DNA of 64,000 nucleotides. Origin: Tubiluchus corallicola (taxonomy: Eukaryota > Priapulida > Priapulimorpha > Priapulimorphida > Tubiluchidae). The DNA lies in assembly GCA_030141605.1 (NCBI GenBank), contig JAQGDQ010000113.1, positions 329,501 through 393,500 of the forward strand. Direction: 5' to 3'. The first letter of the stretch is position 1. Each line of letters starts with the position of its first letter. Under the pieces are notes generated by a model, which had not been told where the DNA came from, did not search any database, and saw nothing but the letters and a program-made list of their open reading frames with translations. Of the stretch, positions 47,495 through 60,485 are shown piece after piece. Position numbers and translations under genes: made by a program.

Positions 47495-50400
47495 CTGTAA
47501 CAAAAAAGATGTGCCACATAAGAATGCTGCATTTCAGATCAACTAAACAACCTTGTATAGAGTAGTGCAGTCACATCTGGGCTGTGCTTCAGTTTGTTAC
47601 CTTAACCCACTTGAAAATCGGTTGTTACAATGAGGATCTCTTATCGCAACTTCTAGACAGTTTCCTGGCCTTCATTTATTGGTTCTTAAATGTCGACCAA
47701 TTGCTTGTAGTATTTACTTTTCTGGTATCGTATTTGGACACCCTTAGATGCAAAACAACAGCTTACCAATTCAATTTTTTCCTTATCTAAATAATTCTTT
47801 ACCAGAAAATTGTCTCCCCGAAAATGACAGCCTTATCCGATTTGAGAAGAGCATCAACAAATATGTCCTACCATTATCGCAACTTTGTTTTATGATTTTT
47901 GAGATATTACTACATGGAAATAGACAGGTGCAATGAAACATCTTACAAAGACCCAACTCTGCTTGAATGGATGGAAATACAACAGGATGAAATTATGTAA
48001 CATTGCAACACCACCAACAGACCAAAATAAAGAAAAACAGTTACACTTCATAACTAACTGCAATTGGATCTTACCTCACATATAGATTCTCGCAGGTCCT
48101 CCGTAAATTTTGACCGATCATGCTCATTTCTCGCATTGAATATAATCAAAACCTTGTTGTCGAGTGCCTGTATCAACTTTAATCCATTCTGATAGTCTGA
48201 AATCATAGGAAAAATATGACAGTTCTCCTGAGGCTTGGCATCTTTAACACAAATAAAATGTTGAAAGCCATTTAGAGACCTACTCGAGTCTCGATATAGA
48301 TATCAAATTATACGTTAAAAGAATAAATAATGTATTTTAAGACTATAAAGGGTATTCACTATTCAATGTTATTCATCTTAATTTGTCGTTCTACTGATAA
48401 GCAAATGAAAATTAAAAATCAAGAAACTAAATTTTGAAAGAGACGTCTGTATTTATTAAACATTGCAAGTACGATGCTAAATTGAGTATACAAGATTGTT
48501 TCAATATTAACTAATAGGTGTCTCCACTAGCTAATTCATTTTCATTGTCAAAGCATCATACTAGAGATTATACGGTAAGTGTTATGGGGATTGGTGGCTA
48601 TTTTTGTAAATCTACATCTCTCAATTAAGTAAGGAATTTTGTACCTGCCTTCATACAAGATTTTTGAACTTGTTTTTAAACAAATAAAAAATTATATAAT
48701 TTTATATACGAGTTGGCTATTCTACCTTATAGTACAGTTTATCCTCGCATATACCTTTTCGATAAGTTAGGTTACATTTAGATAATTATTATGTTTATAA
48801 ATACATATGTGGTGAAACTGTAAGAATGTGACATGTTCTAATGTGAACATTGCAAGAAACGTCTGAAAACATCACCAACAGTGTTACTTACAGCTGTTTT
48901 CAAATGTGTTGACTTGCATGCCACACAGAGGGAAAGACTGTCGGTAGCTGTATGTTACTGCTCCCTTCTTCTTTGTGAATATTTTGGTTATCTGCAAAAA
49001 AGGTATAACAAAACTGACACAGTATAAAAACTTTGCCAAAATTGTGTCTCCAAATTGCAAAGGCTAACTAATTTTAAACATAAAAATTAATCAATTTAAG
49101 ATAAAAAATGATAAAATTACAGTAACAAAACTTGCGAAAAATAATTTACATGATTTTAACAACAGCCTAATTACTTCAGGCATTTCGTAACACTCACCAC
49201 TATCAAATCATTGAAGAGGAACACTTCACGTTGATGAAGACCAGGTTTTTCTCGTTTGTTTATGTCTGGCACTTCATAAAGGCGGCAATAGCAAACGAGT
49301 CTCCGATGCGGCAATGCCAAAATCTACAGTAGAAATTTGACAGATTTAATGGTAATGATTTCAATGCAGTGAATGCTATGATAAAAGAAATGGTTTAGTG
49401 GACCTATGACAAACCTGACACCTTGAAAATTTAGCACAGCAACAAATAAGAAGCACCGTGAGAAATATGCTCAACTCAAACAAGCACAAAGAAAAAATTT
49501 CTAAAAGGTTCTTTTCTACAAAATAAAGTTTAAGCCAAGCTTTCAAGTTGCACACTTACAAGATAAAGTAGCTGTCAAGCTGTACACTTACAAAATAAAG
49601 TCGCTGCCAAGGTGTACACTTGCAAGATAAAGTCACTGTCAAGCTGTTCACTTACAATATAAAGTCACTGTCAAGCTGTACACTTACAAAATAAAGTTGC
49701 TGTACACTTACGAGATTTGTCAAGCTGCACACTTGCAAGATAAAGTCACTGTCAAGCTGTACACTTACAAAATAAAGTTACTGTCAAGCTGTACACTTAC
49801 AAGATAAAGTTGTTGTCAAGCTGCACACTTGCAAGATAAAGTCACTGTCAAGCTGTACACTTACAAAATAAAGTCGCTGCCAAGCTGTACACTTGCAAGA
49901 TAAAGTCACTGTCAAGCTGTTCACTTACAATATAAAGTCACTGTCAAGCTGTACACTTACAAAATAAAGTTGCTGTCAAGCTGTACACTTACGAGATTTG
50001 TCAAGCTGCACACTTGCAAGATAAAGTCACTGTCAAGCTGTACACTTACAAAATAAAGTTGCTGTCAAGCTGTACACTTACGAGATAAAGTTGTTGTCAA
50101 GCTGCACACTTGCAAGATAAAGTCACTGTCAAGCTGCACACTTGCAAGATAAAGTCACTGTCAAGGTGTGCACTTACAGGATAAAGACACTGTCAAGTTG
50201 CACGCACACTTACAAACTAAAGTCACTGTCAAGCTGTACACTTACGAGATAAAGTTGTTGTCAAGCTCTATGCTTACAAGATAAAGTCGCTGTCAAGCTG
50301 TACACTTACAAAATAAAGTCTTTGTCAAGTTGTTCCCTTACAAAATGAAATAATAGTCGTACTCCTACAAGGCAGAATCATTGTCAAGCTGTCTTTACAA

Positions 50401-51625
50401 AATAACATTGCTGTCAAGTTGTACACTAAATAGGGTTAAGCCATTTTCAAACTGTACTTTTACAAGATAAAGTTGTTCTCAAGCTGTACCAACTCAGACT
50501 TACCGGTTTCTTGCCTACTATCGTCTGTTCAACCTTCATCACTTGACTACAGTGATCCAATGCAGATTTAAGCTCACAGTTTTTGATCCGTTCATAGATT
50601 CCTCTTAACATATCCTCTTCTAGGTCATGACCATCATCAATGCCTATAAAAATGTTTTTTATTTTTATTTATTTACCCTTTTAGCATTACAGTAAATCCA
50701 ATCACAATATTCTGTTGATAATTTCGGTAATGTCTACATAGCAGTGCTATGAGCTTAGACCTTCATATCAATAATATTTGCCATAGTCACACATCATATC
50801 AGTAAATCATGCACTGAAATTTCTTATAGTGAGTGGAAAAAAGTAACTTGCTGGGATTACACGACAGATACCTCAGTTACTATAGCAAGATTAACGACTA
50901 AAAAAATCGACAAGACTTTTATAAAGAAAATAACACTGTCAGACACATAGTATGCCAAAATATTATAATTGAAGCTAACTTACAAATTGATATAGCAACA
51001 AAAATTTGCTAGAAAAGTAGTTTGGTAAAAAATTGGCTACATTATACATTCACGGACTATGCTAAACAGTAATAAATCTAAACAGAGTTCTTGTGAATTC
51101 CTCACTTACCGCCTAAATTTTTGATGAAATCTTCAACTTTCATCTTTCGTTCTAGTTTCACATTTGGACTGTGAAGGTCAGTGTTGAGCATGATGATACC
51201 GAATGCGAGAATGAACACAGTATCAGAACTGTGCAGCTTGCATACAATGCTCGGGTTACACACGCAGTACCGCTGCCCGAACGCTTCCATTAATCTTTCA
51301 ATCTTCTGTGCTTCCCCCTAAAAAGGAAAACCACTGCTCTATACATCGTGATCAGACGGTTTAGTCTAGTGATAATGTGTCCGCTTTCTGCCTGGGAGAT
51401 TGTGAGTTCGATACTGTGGTCAGGTCATAGCAAAGACTTTAAAAATGGTATCTGCTGTTGACCAACCTGGTGCGTGGTATTTAGGGTAAAAGTGGGGTAA
51501 TAATAATCTCTCTGTTATGTAGGTGTACAATTGTTGTTTACAGACGGAAAAAAGCTCATGAGCCCATGTTAATTTTTATTCAAAAAGCTGACATTAAATA
51601 AATATTATTATTATTACTATTATTA

Positions 51626-51664
<39 letters not shown>

Positions 51665-54600
51665 CATGTCTTTCAAACTTCATTAAAAAGTAACAACAAA
51701 TCGTCCGCATGTTGTAACTCTTTTAGTGCTAGATGAAAAGTTTTTACTGGCTAATTACCACACATGGAAAACTGTTTCAAGAACTGACAACTAGACTGTA
51801 AATTGGCAGGAACTTTACAATGATATGGTAAAAAAGATTTCTTACCGGTAATCGAAAGTATGACTGAAATTTCCTAAGTGCCGTGTCCACCTCCAAATTT
51901 GACAGATCAATTTCGTCAACAAATGCACTGGAATTAAAATGTACATGATTGTACAAAAAATGAAAAAAAGTTTAGAGGGCAAAATGCTGCCATCTTTCAC
52001 ACAAGAACAATACTTTGAAACCACAGACAGGACACTACAGTAATGTAATGTGATCAATTCATTCTTCAGAAATGGTAATGGCATAGTACTGAAGCATGAG
52101 CAGATATAACCACATGTACTAATTTGAATTATAAAAAATTCTGTAAGATATTCATAATTCATACTTTACCTACGCCACCATAAGGTGATTCTTACACCAT
52201 CTATTTGCTTATCGTAAAGTTGTGTAAATTTGCTAAAAAAATTTGTTGTTTTTTAACAGAAGCAAATTTCAGTTATAATAGAATTTATAGCACAACATTG
52301 TCACATAATGTATGTATATCTATGCAATATGTAGCTGTCAATCATAGCTCTACTAAACTGCAAAATTTTTAATGTTCTGTTGACTTTAATAACATTAGGA
52401 TGTCTACCATACCTCTAGAGATCTGCTTTAATTTGCTCTTCCTATGTCAATATTTGTGTTCAATTTTGATTCGAGAAGATTAATCAAATTACGGGAATTG
52501 CCAGCGAGTGAAAATTTTTATAACAAGTTTTATATTTTTATTATAGACTAATGCATACATAAGCTCAGATTGCTTAACCATTTATGTAATTATCATAACA
52601 ATTAAGTTCATAAAATGAATGAGCATGCTTACTCAAGAACTTGTTGAGCAAAATCACTCTGTAAATTTCCCAGAAACTCTCCTATCTTCTGCTTGCTAAG
52701 GCCTTTACGTGTGATGAGAAACTTTGCTATTGGCTGTGGACTGTAATCCACGAACCGGTGTTCCACGAGGTACCGGATACCCCTTTCAGGCTTCCTGCAA
52801 CAGATAAAGCACATTTATTTCATGAACAGGACACAGTTCAAATATTTGCAATGCAATCCCATCAACAATAATTATTGGTGAACTATGACAGAGAGTGGTT
52901 AGGCCATCAGCACACAGGTTTCAGTCATGTTTTAATCATGCTGGAACATTGCAAAATACCAGGTTGTTCATAGACCATTGCAGTTTATTTCACAACAATT
53001 ATTATCTATTGCAGAAAATGAATTGCATAAAGAAAGGAATTGCAAAATAAACTGCAATGGTTTATAAACATTCTGGCATTCACAGTCATAATCTAATTAA
53101 TGATATTGTTAATTGCTAGCTAATTTGAAAAACTTGATACCATGAGTATCATCTACTGTCATGGGTACAGGTGGCGTTGTTGGATTGTGTGCTTCACGGA
53201 TGAAATCTCAGCCCTGCTCTGTCTTGTTGAACTGATAGTGCAGGTGACTGTCACGAATTCCCAAGTTTATGTTAATAATTTACCTTACCCACTTAGTCTT
53301 GTGGCGTGCTAGGAATCAGTTGTCACTCCCCTTCTGTTACTGGAATTGTTTACTTTTCATGTACTTTTGCTTACATTTCATATCACGTTGTATTAGGAAC
53401 ACCCCCGTAGGAACATTTAAGATTATTTATTCTGTTTAAATTACTTTAACTGATTCGTTTTCTACAGTATTCTCGTATAAATGCCTGTTAATGCTATTTC
53501 TCAATGACAGTCTATAAAGACGTGTCCACATTAGCTATTTGTTGTTCTAAATGTTGTATGAACTAAGACTAATGATATCTTTCCCTTATAGAAATAAAAA
53601 TGATTTTTATTTGCAGAGCAATGTTAATTCTTTGCTGTTGATTGAAAATGGCTAAAATGTATGATTGATGTTGATTATTTATTGAAATGAGCTCTGCTCT
53701 GTGATATTTTGAAAAGCTTTTGAACTGTGATAAATGTATATGTGATTATGCTAGTCTACATGAAATTATGCTAACATTTTTTATTCTAATTGTTGTGTTG
53801 TATGCTTATATTTACAATTGTTATGTTTGAATGTTATACTTTATTATAAAAATCTAATGGCCAAGTTTTTATACTGTTGTATTTTTTGTTGGACGACTTT
53901 TTATTCTTTGTAGACTTCACAAAAACAACAATTTGAAATTTCATAATCAAATGATACACAGTGCCTATGGTGGTAATATAAATTACATTTCACAGCAAAA
54001 GTAGCTTACTATGTGGGTAGGCATTGTTTTCGCCTAATGTCTGCTTTCCTACCAAACAAACCAAAATCAAAATTTTATTAAAACACATTTTTCTTCAGCC
54101 AGTCAAAGTGGCAGAGCACGGAGCACGGGAGGTCTAATCCCAGGTTTCAGGTTCAAATCCTGACTTGCTCATACTTTTTGAACTCATTACCCGCAATGAA
54201 CATTCTAAAAACATTCTGGAATTCACAGTCATAATCCCATTAATGATATCGTTAACTGCCCAATATTAAATCAATAAAGGGATCGCATCGTTGCAGAAAG
54301 AGTGAAATTTCGGGTACAACTGAAACCAGATAATAGCTCTTTAAATAACAACAAAAAGCTACAATTGATGTGTAAATTCAAAGATTATTTAGCAGGAAAG
54401 ACAGATGTGTGAATTCCAGTTCAAACTCAATTACTTGCTGGAAATGACATGAAATTAGCCCTTTGGCAGGTAATGAGTTACCAGACTCACAGGCAGCTAC
54501 AAATTACGCGCAAAAATTACAGACTGCAGGTAGATAAGGTGCGCCCATCAGAGTCCAGTGGCCCCTGAGAACAAATTCTGGTATTTATATGTGGTCAGCA

Positions 54601-57600
54601 GGCCATTACAACGAGGAGAAACAATCTATTGTTGCTGTGGACAGGAAGTGGAGAACAATAAACACACGCGTGTGGAAGTGGAAATTCAAGACTACTAATT
54701 CTATGCAAATGCAAAACTTGTTCGAATTATTTGAATTAGAAAAATAAAAACTGCACGTGTGGGCAAGTGAGAGTACAATAACAATGTCAAAGTTCTTTAT
54801 AATTAGTTATTACACAGAGAATGTATACATGATGGAAGATGTTTATGCAGCTTTTACGCATTGGTATTCATGGTGCAAACATGTATTGCAAACAGAAAAT
54901 CAAATTTTTAAAACGTGACTTTTTCATTCTTACTAGGACACTTCAGCTTCATTTCAAGATCATAATGCATAAAATTAAAAACATAGACCACATTTTTATT
55001 ATACAAATTGGTTTTAAATTTAAGCCCAAACCAATTCAAGCAGTGCATTATTTCAAAAATTTTCTAATAAGAAAGCACTGTGGTTAAAAGCAGCAGAACA
55101 TTTTTCTTAGAATGTTTGAAAATTTTTATTAGAATGTTTATTATCATTCCAACGTTTTTTGGAAAGTAGGAACTTTTTTTATTAGAACAGAAGATCAGAC
55201 TTATACGACAGACAAAAGCTTGTGTTTCATAATTTTCAAAGTTGAGCTAAAAGCTACATAAACATCTTCCGTCTTGTACACCAAAAGGAATATTGACATC
55301 TCTGGTTGGTGCTTGGATGAAAGACCATAGATGTTTGATTAGTGTGTAAATACGTGTAAGTGCCGTGATGAAGCTGTGCATGATAAGGCAGCAAATACTT
55401 GGATCTCATCCAAGCATAGGGCTTTCACAGGCAGTATATGGGCTAATCATTAACAAAAAGGTCAGTTCTATGCACTTCACCAGGAAAGGCACCAGTTGAC
55501 CTATAAGGTTTACTAAATTGCCATTTCCAAATAACAACAAAAGTCTCCAGAAAATGAAATGGGTGGGTGAATACTGAAAATGTACCATAAAGACTTACTT
55601 GTTGAATAAATTAAGTCCCACTCTATACTGCCGCTTCCTCTGAACATCAGAAACTCGGAAAGTTATGGGTACGTTTTGCTCAGCACCATGCCGTATGATC
55701 TCCTTCTGAGTGTTGCCATTCATTAACGAATCTGAGGTAGGGGAGCTTGAATACGTTGTTTCATCAAGACTGTCTGTCTCGCCACTTACATCGGAGACAT
55801 TGCTATTCCTGTTCATAGGTGCCACTTCGTGTGATGAGACTAAATACTGTGATGGACCTTTCCGTTTCCAGACAGGTGATATGAGATCAGTTTCATTTCG
55901 CTCATACCCAACATATTCGTCAGACTCAGATTTGTTGGACAAATCACTAGAACACGATCTAAGTTCATTATTTCTTCCACCAGATGGCAGCACATTGGTC
56001 CAATTCACGGGCTCATCAGAAGAAATGTCAGTTACGTGAGTTGCAGAACTATCTAATATTATACTACCATCTAAAGAACTAGATCTCATCCTGTGCTGCT
56101 TATCCTCTTCACGCTCACGAGCATGTTTAGGAATAGGAGGTGCCCTTTCTGGCATATCAAAATTATGACACACACTTCTGTCTGGTTGCAACGTTCTCTT
56201 AGAGTGAAGAGAATCACCAACAACAGCTCTTGGAGAGTCATTAATCACAGTTCGGGGCGAGGCAGTCATGACAGGTCGAGAAGAGTCTCCGCTGATAACT
56301 GCTCGAGGAGAATCTCCCCTAGCACGTGGAGCCTCTTTACTCATAGGCACCACCTTGTGAATTTTATGTCGATCACTCGATCGCGAACGTTCCTTCGATT
56401 TCGACCTGGCTTTACGATCAATCATATCACATTTTACGGGACTAGGTGCTTTTCGGCGGGCATCATACGCTACTGTCGGACTGAATGCCAGCTGTCTCCT
56501 GGTCGTTGAGGCAGCATTTCTGTCTAAAGATTTTGACCGTGGCGTTTTTAACGTAACTGCATGTGGGCTAGTTACACAAGGACGCTCAGGTTTTATATAA
56601 TTTGCACTTTTTCGTTCTTTAGATCGTGAGCGTTTTTGCTGTTTATGATCAACAGCCGGCGAAAGAGGTTTCACTCCATAAACATCCTCCAAAGTTTGCT
56701 CACGCGACGAGTCTCTCACAGCTTTACCTTTCAGTCGGTCTCGTGACACGGATCTCTTCAGAGCACCAACTATTGCACTTGATGAATTATTCCTATTCAC
56801 CTTGTCAGCCACAGAGGCATTGTGGATATCGAAGTCTCTGGCTCGGCCAGCATGGTGTGGTTCTCTACCTCTTGTGACATCACGTTGCACCGATAAAGCA
56901 TAATTATGATTCTGCTCATACGAACGCTGAACATGATGCAGATAGTTATCGTTTCGCTCGACTATCATAAAATTCTGATTGTACTCTCTGCATACGAACC
57001 GGCGTCGGTCCTGCTGTCCCTCCAAGAGAGGGTTATTAAATGATGGTTCCCTCATGGAGAAGTACCTACGCGACAAACGACGATCTGACTTGATGCTGCA
57101 GATATTTTGGAACTGTTTTTCCATAGAATATTTACGATAAGCACGTTGGATGATTAGGGCTGCATGACGTGCTCGGAGATGACCACCATATTTACGCTCC
57201 AGCATTTCCACCTGAAAACAGAACAAAGAAGCATTGTGACATGATTTCTTTGATTTTATATGTCTTAAATATTTTTTTGGGTTTAACCACCACAATCATG
57301 TGACAAATGAAGTAAAGTTAGAGACCTTAACAACAATCAGTGGTCTTTTGTAACCATTGAAAAATTGAATACTCACTACGGTCTAGCACGAAGCAAAAGG
57401 ATGATTACAACTTGCCTTGTGGGCTAAAAATAAATTATTTTTTGCTCTTTGGTTAGATATCAAAAATAGTGTCTCAATTAGTAGTAAAGCAATCACATAA
57501 AGTGCAACTCCTTCCAGAGTTTGTAATTTGGCTGTATGTCCTGTTTGTTAAAACACATTATTTTTCTGTCAATTTTGTTAAAAACTCCAATATGAAATTT

Positions 57601-58358
57601 TATCGTTTGAAAATATTGAATACCTACCATGACCTAATGGAACTAAAGAAAGAATTCTGTGATGCCTTACGAGAATTCCCATGCCATAGAACTGCAAGCA
57701 CTAGCAAATGTACTTGTACAAGAAACCAAGTTTACAGAGGAGCAACTGATGAAGTGTAAAGGATGCCTAACAGCTCTACTCAGTGTCTTCTGTTATATTT
57801 TAAAAACCAATACCTCAAGTTCCACTCCTGTACCCACAGACAAATTTCAATTTTGGTCCCTTTTTGTTAAGAATTAAGAGCAATGTCTTGCAAGCTTTTA
57901 TTTCTCCAGTTTTGATTCAAATTTGTGATTATGATTGACACATATCCATAGCACTAAAGATCCGTCTTGTACTTGCACCCAACTCTGCTTTATCACTTTA
58001 TTTTTCTATTCGGCTTTACATAAATATTTTAGGAACACTGCAAAGTTTCTTTGATATTTTTAGCACTGAAACATTTCGTTTTGTTAAAGTGTTTTACCTT
58101 GAGTTCAAATCCCGATGGTCAATATAAAATCTTACCTGTTTGGCTTGGATGTCCTCTGACAGCTCATATGTGCTGGAGTGCGCTCGTGACCGCTTGACCA
58201 CCTCGTCATCACGGGCCAGCTGAGACCTCTGGCGGTGAATGGTATGACTGACGCTCTTTGTGCGTTGCTTTACACGAGGAGAGTTTGGCGGTGTTGCCCC
58301 TGAGGGTGACCGCCCCTTGCCTTCTAGGTTGACACTGGTATTTAATGCATCAGGTACA
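46474..58358 (-). CDS. IQSEC: IQSEC-family (schizo/BRAG) Arf guanine-nucleotide exchange factor, 5' end missing
   Basis: Exchanges GDP for GTP on Arf GTPases (Arf6-type in studied members) at the plasma membrane and, in vertebrates, at synapses. Minus-strand exons: 58358-58136, 57211-55599, 52794-52633, 51927-51846, 51317-51110, 50643-50504, 49323-49198, 48991-48892, 48196-48075, 47494-47272, 47030-46981 and 46701-46474. Phases agree throughout and the exons give 1091 residues. Order: Ser/Arg-rich N-terminus, conserved [23 protein letters not shown] motif, about 450 residues of low-complexity Ser-rich sequence, Sec7, PH, a conserved [12 protein letters not shown] box and a C-terminal STEV. 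Exon 1 as listed enters in phase 2, so at least one upstream coding exon is missing. No convincing candidate was found in 58359-64000. The symbol is a family name; invertebrates usually have one such gene. Confidence 0.93.
48075..49323 (-). CDS. IQSEC: IQSEC PH domain exons
   Basis: Exons 49323-49198 ([30 protein letters not shown]), 48991-48892 ([20 protein letters not shown]) and 48196-48075 ([20 protein letters not shown]). They follow the IQSEC-type PH domain closely. In this family it binds phosphoinositides and regulates the adjacent Sec7 domain. The codon split between the second and third exon gives Tyr. Confidence 0.92.
49530..50500 (-). repeat. 32-bp minisatellite, about 29 copies, in an IQSEC intron
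   Basis: The unit on the plus strand is AAGATAAAGTCACTGTCAAG followed by CTGTACACTTAC. Copies differ at a few positions, and a block from about 49600 recurs about 275 bp further on, so there is higher-order structure. On the gene's sense strand most units read GTAAGTGTACAGC then TTGACAG. The array directly abuts the donor of the exon ending at 50504. Confidence 0.92.
50504..52794 (-). CDS. IQSEC: IQSEC Sec7 domain exons
   Basis: Exons 52794-52633, 51927-51846, 51317-51110 and 50643-50504. Landmarks: [25 protein letters not shown], then FRLP at the end of one exon joined to GEAQKIER at the start of the next. The Glu of that motif is the glutamic finger that destabilises bound nucleotide. [19 protein letters not shown] is the conserved Arf-groove segment. 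Both catalytic motifs are intact, so exchange activity is expected. The intron that splits P|GEAQ exactly before the finger is phase 0. Confidence 0.93.
51352..51665 (+). mobile_element. tRNA-derived SINE with (ATT)n tail (family 1, copy A)
   Basis: The head reads TTTAGTCTAGTGATAATGTG (A-box-like) and GAGTTCGATAC (B-box-like), about 55 bp apart. The body contains GTGGTATTTAGGGTAAAAG and GGGGTAATAATAAT and CTGTTATGTAG. The tail is CTGACATTAAATAAAT followed by (ATT)n to 51664. The body and tail match the minus-strand copy at 18513-18745. It lies in an IQSEC intron, antisense to the gene. Confidence 0.75.
53040..53125 (+). mobile_element. SINE fragment (family 2)
   Basis: ACATTCTGGCATTCACAGTC then ATAATCTAATTAATGATATT matches 36395-36455 and 54207-54260. 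Head not preserved. Confidence 0.55.
54095..54285 (+). mobile_element. tRNA-derived SINE (family 2), fullest copy
   Basis: The head reads AGTGGCAGAGCACG (A-box-like) near 54108 and GGTTCAAATCC (perfect B-box type) at 54148-54158. The body is ACTCATTACCCGCAATGAAC, then ACATTCTGGAATTCACAGTC and ATTAATGATATCGTTAACTG. Located in an IQSEC intron. Confidence 0.65.
55599..57211 (-). CDS. IQSEC: IQSEC exon with IQ motif and disordered Ser-rich region
   Basis: A 1613-nt exon, phase 0 in and phase 2 out (AAC AA|GTAAGT). It starts [19 protein letters not shown] and continues [14 protein letters not shown], an IQ calmodulin-binding motif (I95-Q96 to R100 in the partial protein). The middle is rich in Ser, Arg and Pro, with repeated SPRAV/SPRTV units ([20 protein letters not shown] region), likely phosphorylation sites. 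It ends [14 protein letters not shown], the conserved lead-in to the Sec7 domain. Confidence 0.93.
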
Positions 58359-59282
58359 CTGAAAAAACAATAAACATAAAAGTTAATTTAAATGCAAAGA
58401 TGACAATAAATGTTAATATTTTTCTGGAGTTCCATTCTTATTATGTGACTGTTGCCCTCTGTCTTTGACCACTAGCCATAATTGGGCGATCCGCTTAAAT
58501 AATATATACGAAAGGTTATGATGAAATCGCTTAAAATATCTCTGTCCATACGCTCACTTCGTTAAAACTTCTCATAAATACAATAAACAAAACGAGAACT
58601 TTGCCTAAAGAGACACCATATTATTTTAAGCCAAGGGTCATTACTAAGATTACTTGCAGAAAAACACAGAACTTATGGATCACACCAGATTAACAGAATG
58701 TTAAGTAAATCTTAACCTCATTTTCAAGTTATGTAAAAAATGCAATACTACACAACTGCATTTAACTTTAATTAGTAACTGTACTGCAAAGTAACTCCAC
58801 TGTCTAATAGTCTCTAAACATTGTATTGATGATTTTAGCAATGAGATTATAATTTGCCACAAACCACAGACAAACGCTATTATATTTGAATGTGATAAAA
58901 GTAAAGTTCAACTTAATGAATAACAACAATAGTTGAAGCGTGTGAACAATAACCTGTCTGTCATGATTCCTGTACAATCTGTTTACAAATGGCGCTCCAC
59001 CAGGAACAGGAAGGTAATTTACTAATGAATAAATCAACACAGCATATCTGCAACAACCAAATGCACTTCTTCGTAGCAGGATAGTATCTTTTTTCTTTAA
59101 GTCATGAACTTGGAAAAATAATCTAGTGGATGATATAATCTCCTAGTGTACAACTAAACATACCCGGATGTGTGTAATCATCAGGCACGCAGACAGGAAT
59201 ACATGACAACCGTGTCACATACTTAGTTTCACAAAAACAATGAATAACGTACTCAAAAGGATTGGGTTACTGAAATAACACT

Positions 59283-59523
59283 AGTTTTACGGCGCGTTCA
59301 GACTAGAAAGTTTTCTCTCGCAAATTTTTTCGTAAGTTTCTCGCAAGTTATTGCATACAAGCGTTGCGGCGCATTCAGACTAGAGAATTTAACCTCGCAA
59401 GTTCTCTCACAAGTTCTCTCTAGAAGTCTTGCAATGAATAATGCTTGTCTGCAATAACTTGTTCAAGCACTTATGAAAGAACTTTCAGGAAAAACTATCT
59501 AGTCTGAACGCTCGGTTAAAACT
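59283..59523. mobile_element. MITE with terminal inverted repeats
   Basis: The left end AGTTTTACGGCGCGTTCAGA (then CTAGAAAGTTTT) and the reversed right end AGTTTTAACCGAGCGTTCAG (then ACTAGATAGTTTTT) are inverse copies. A third partial copy of the end (GGCGCATTCAGACTAGAGAA) lies inside at about 59369. Non-coding, 241 bp. Target-site duplication not resolved. Confidence 0.7.
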
Positions 59524-60286
59524 GCTAGGCTGCCAAAAAACAATCCTATATTACCATGACATGATTTCACGATTATCCCCAAAAACTAACAACAACCAGA
59601 AATTAATACGACAGATCTGAAAAACAAAAACAAAAACGATCGTTTTGCACCATACTGGTAAAATCCTTGTGAACTACTTCCTTCAAATTTCGCCAAGGAT
59701 GTTATGTGGAATCTATCTGTATACATTGTACCTTGAATTCCGCCCTGAACAAAAACAAACAGTTGAGATATTTTCTACAAGAAAAACGAAGCGATTCCGG
59801 AAGAAGCCAAAATATGGCACAGATAAGATCGAGTTTGGACTGCCTTTACTTGCTGAATGTATACAATATCAGTATAGGGTATAGGCAAGGGGAGCTGGTT
59901 GATACAATTACTGCCTATATATATATATATACAGAACTATGGAAGAATCATTAAGAAAGACATTAAATTTTGTTGTCTAAATTGGACGATGTAAATAAAT
60001 CGCGCGAAAATCTGAAACTAATAAAGCGACTGTTCAGGGTGATAATTACAACACGCTTTGCAATGGTTGCAATTCTAACATCACATACCACTAAGATAAT
60101 AAATTTACATAAAATTATAAAATATATAACGTGGGTCCAAAATGCATTTGCTGCTGAGAGTTATGGAACGGAAAGGCGTGGGCACTGGTCCGTCGAACAT
60201 CTGCGAGCTGGATTGACCCTTACAGGCCTGACAGCAGTTCAGGAAATTTGAGTAATCATTTCTTAGGATTGTACGTCTTTTCGTCA

Positions 60287-60485
60287 TGGCACAATTCACC
60301 AGTGCATCATTTTACCAGTGCATCATTTCGCCAGTGTATCATTTCATCAGTCATTCATTTTGCCAAATGATAATAAAAATAGTGCAAAAATTATTTAAAT
60401 AGTGGTACACTTCTCTAGTGCTTCATTCTTTCAATCTATCTTTTCGCTAGTGCATCATTTCGCCAGTCTATTTTTTGCCAGTTGA
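60287..60485. repeat. Degenerate 16-bp tandem repeat
   Basis: CCAGTGCATCATTT(T/C)(A/G) recurs with drift at 60298-60362 and again at 60417-60482. Confidence 0.65.

Noticed and set aside
54108-54160. Possible tRNA gene because of A- and B-box-like sequences
   Set aside because: No paired acceptor stem, and the following body is repeated elsewhere. It is a SINE head.
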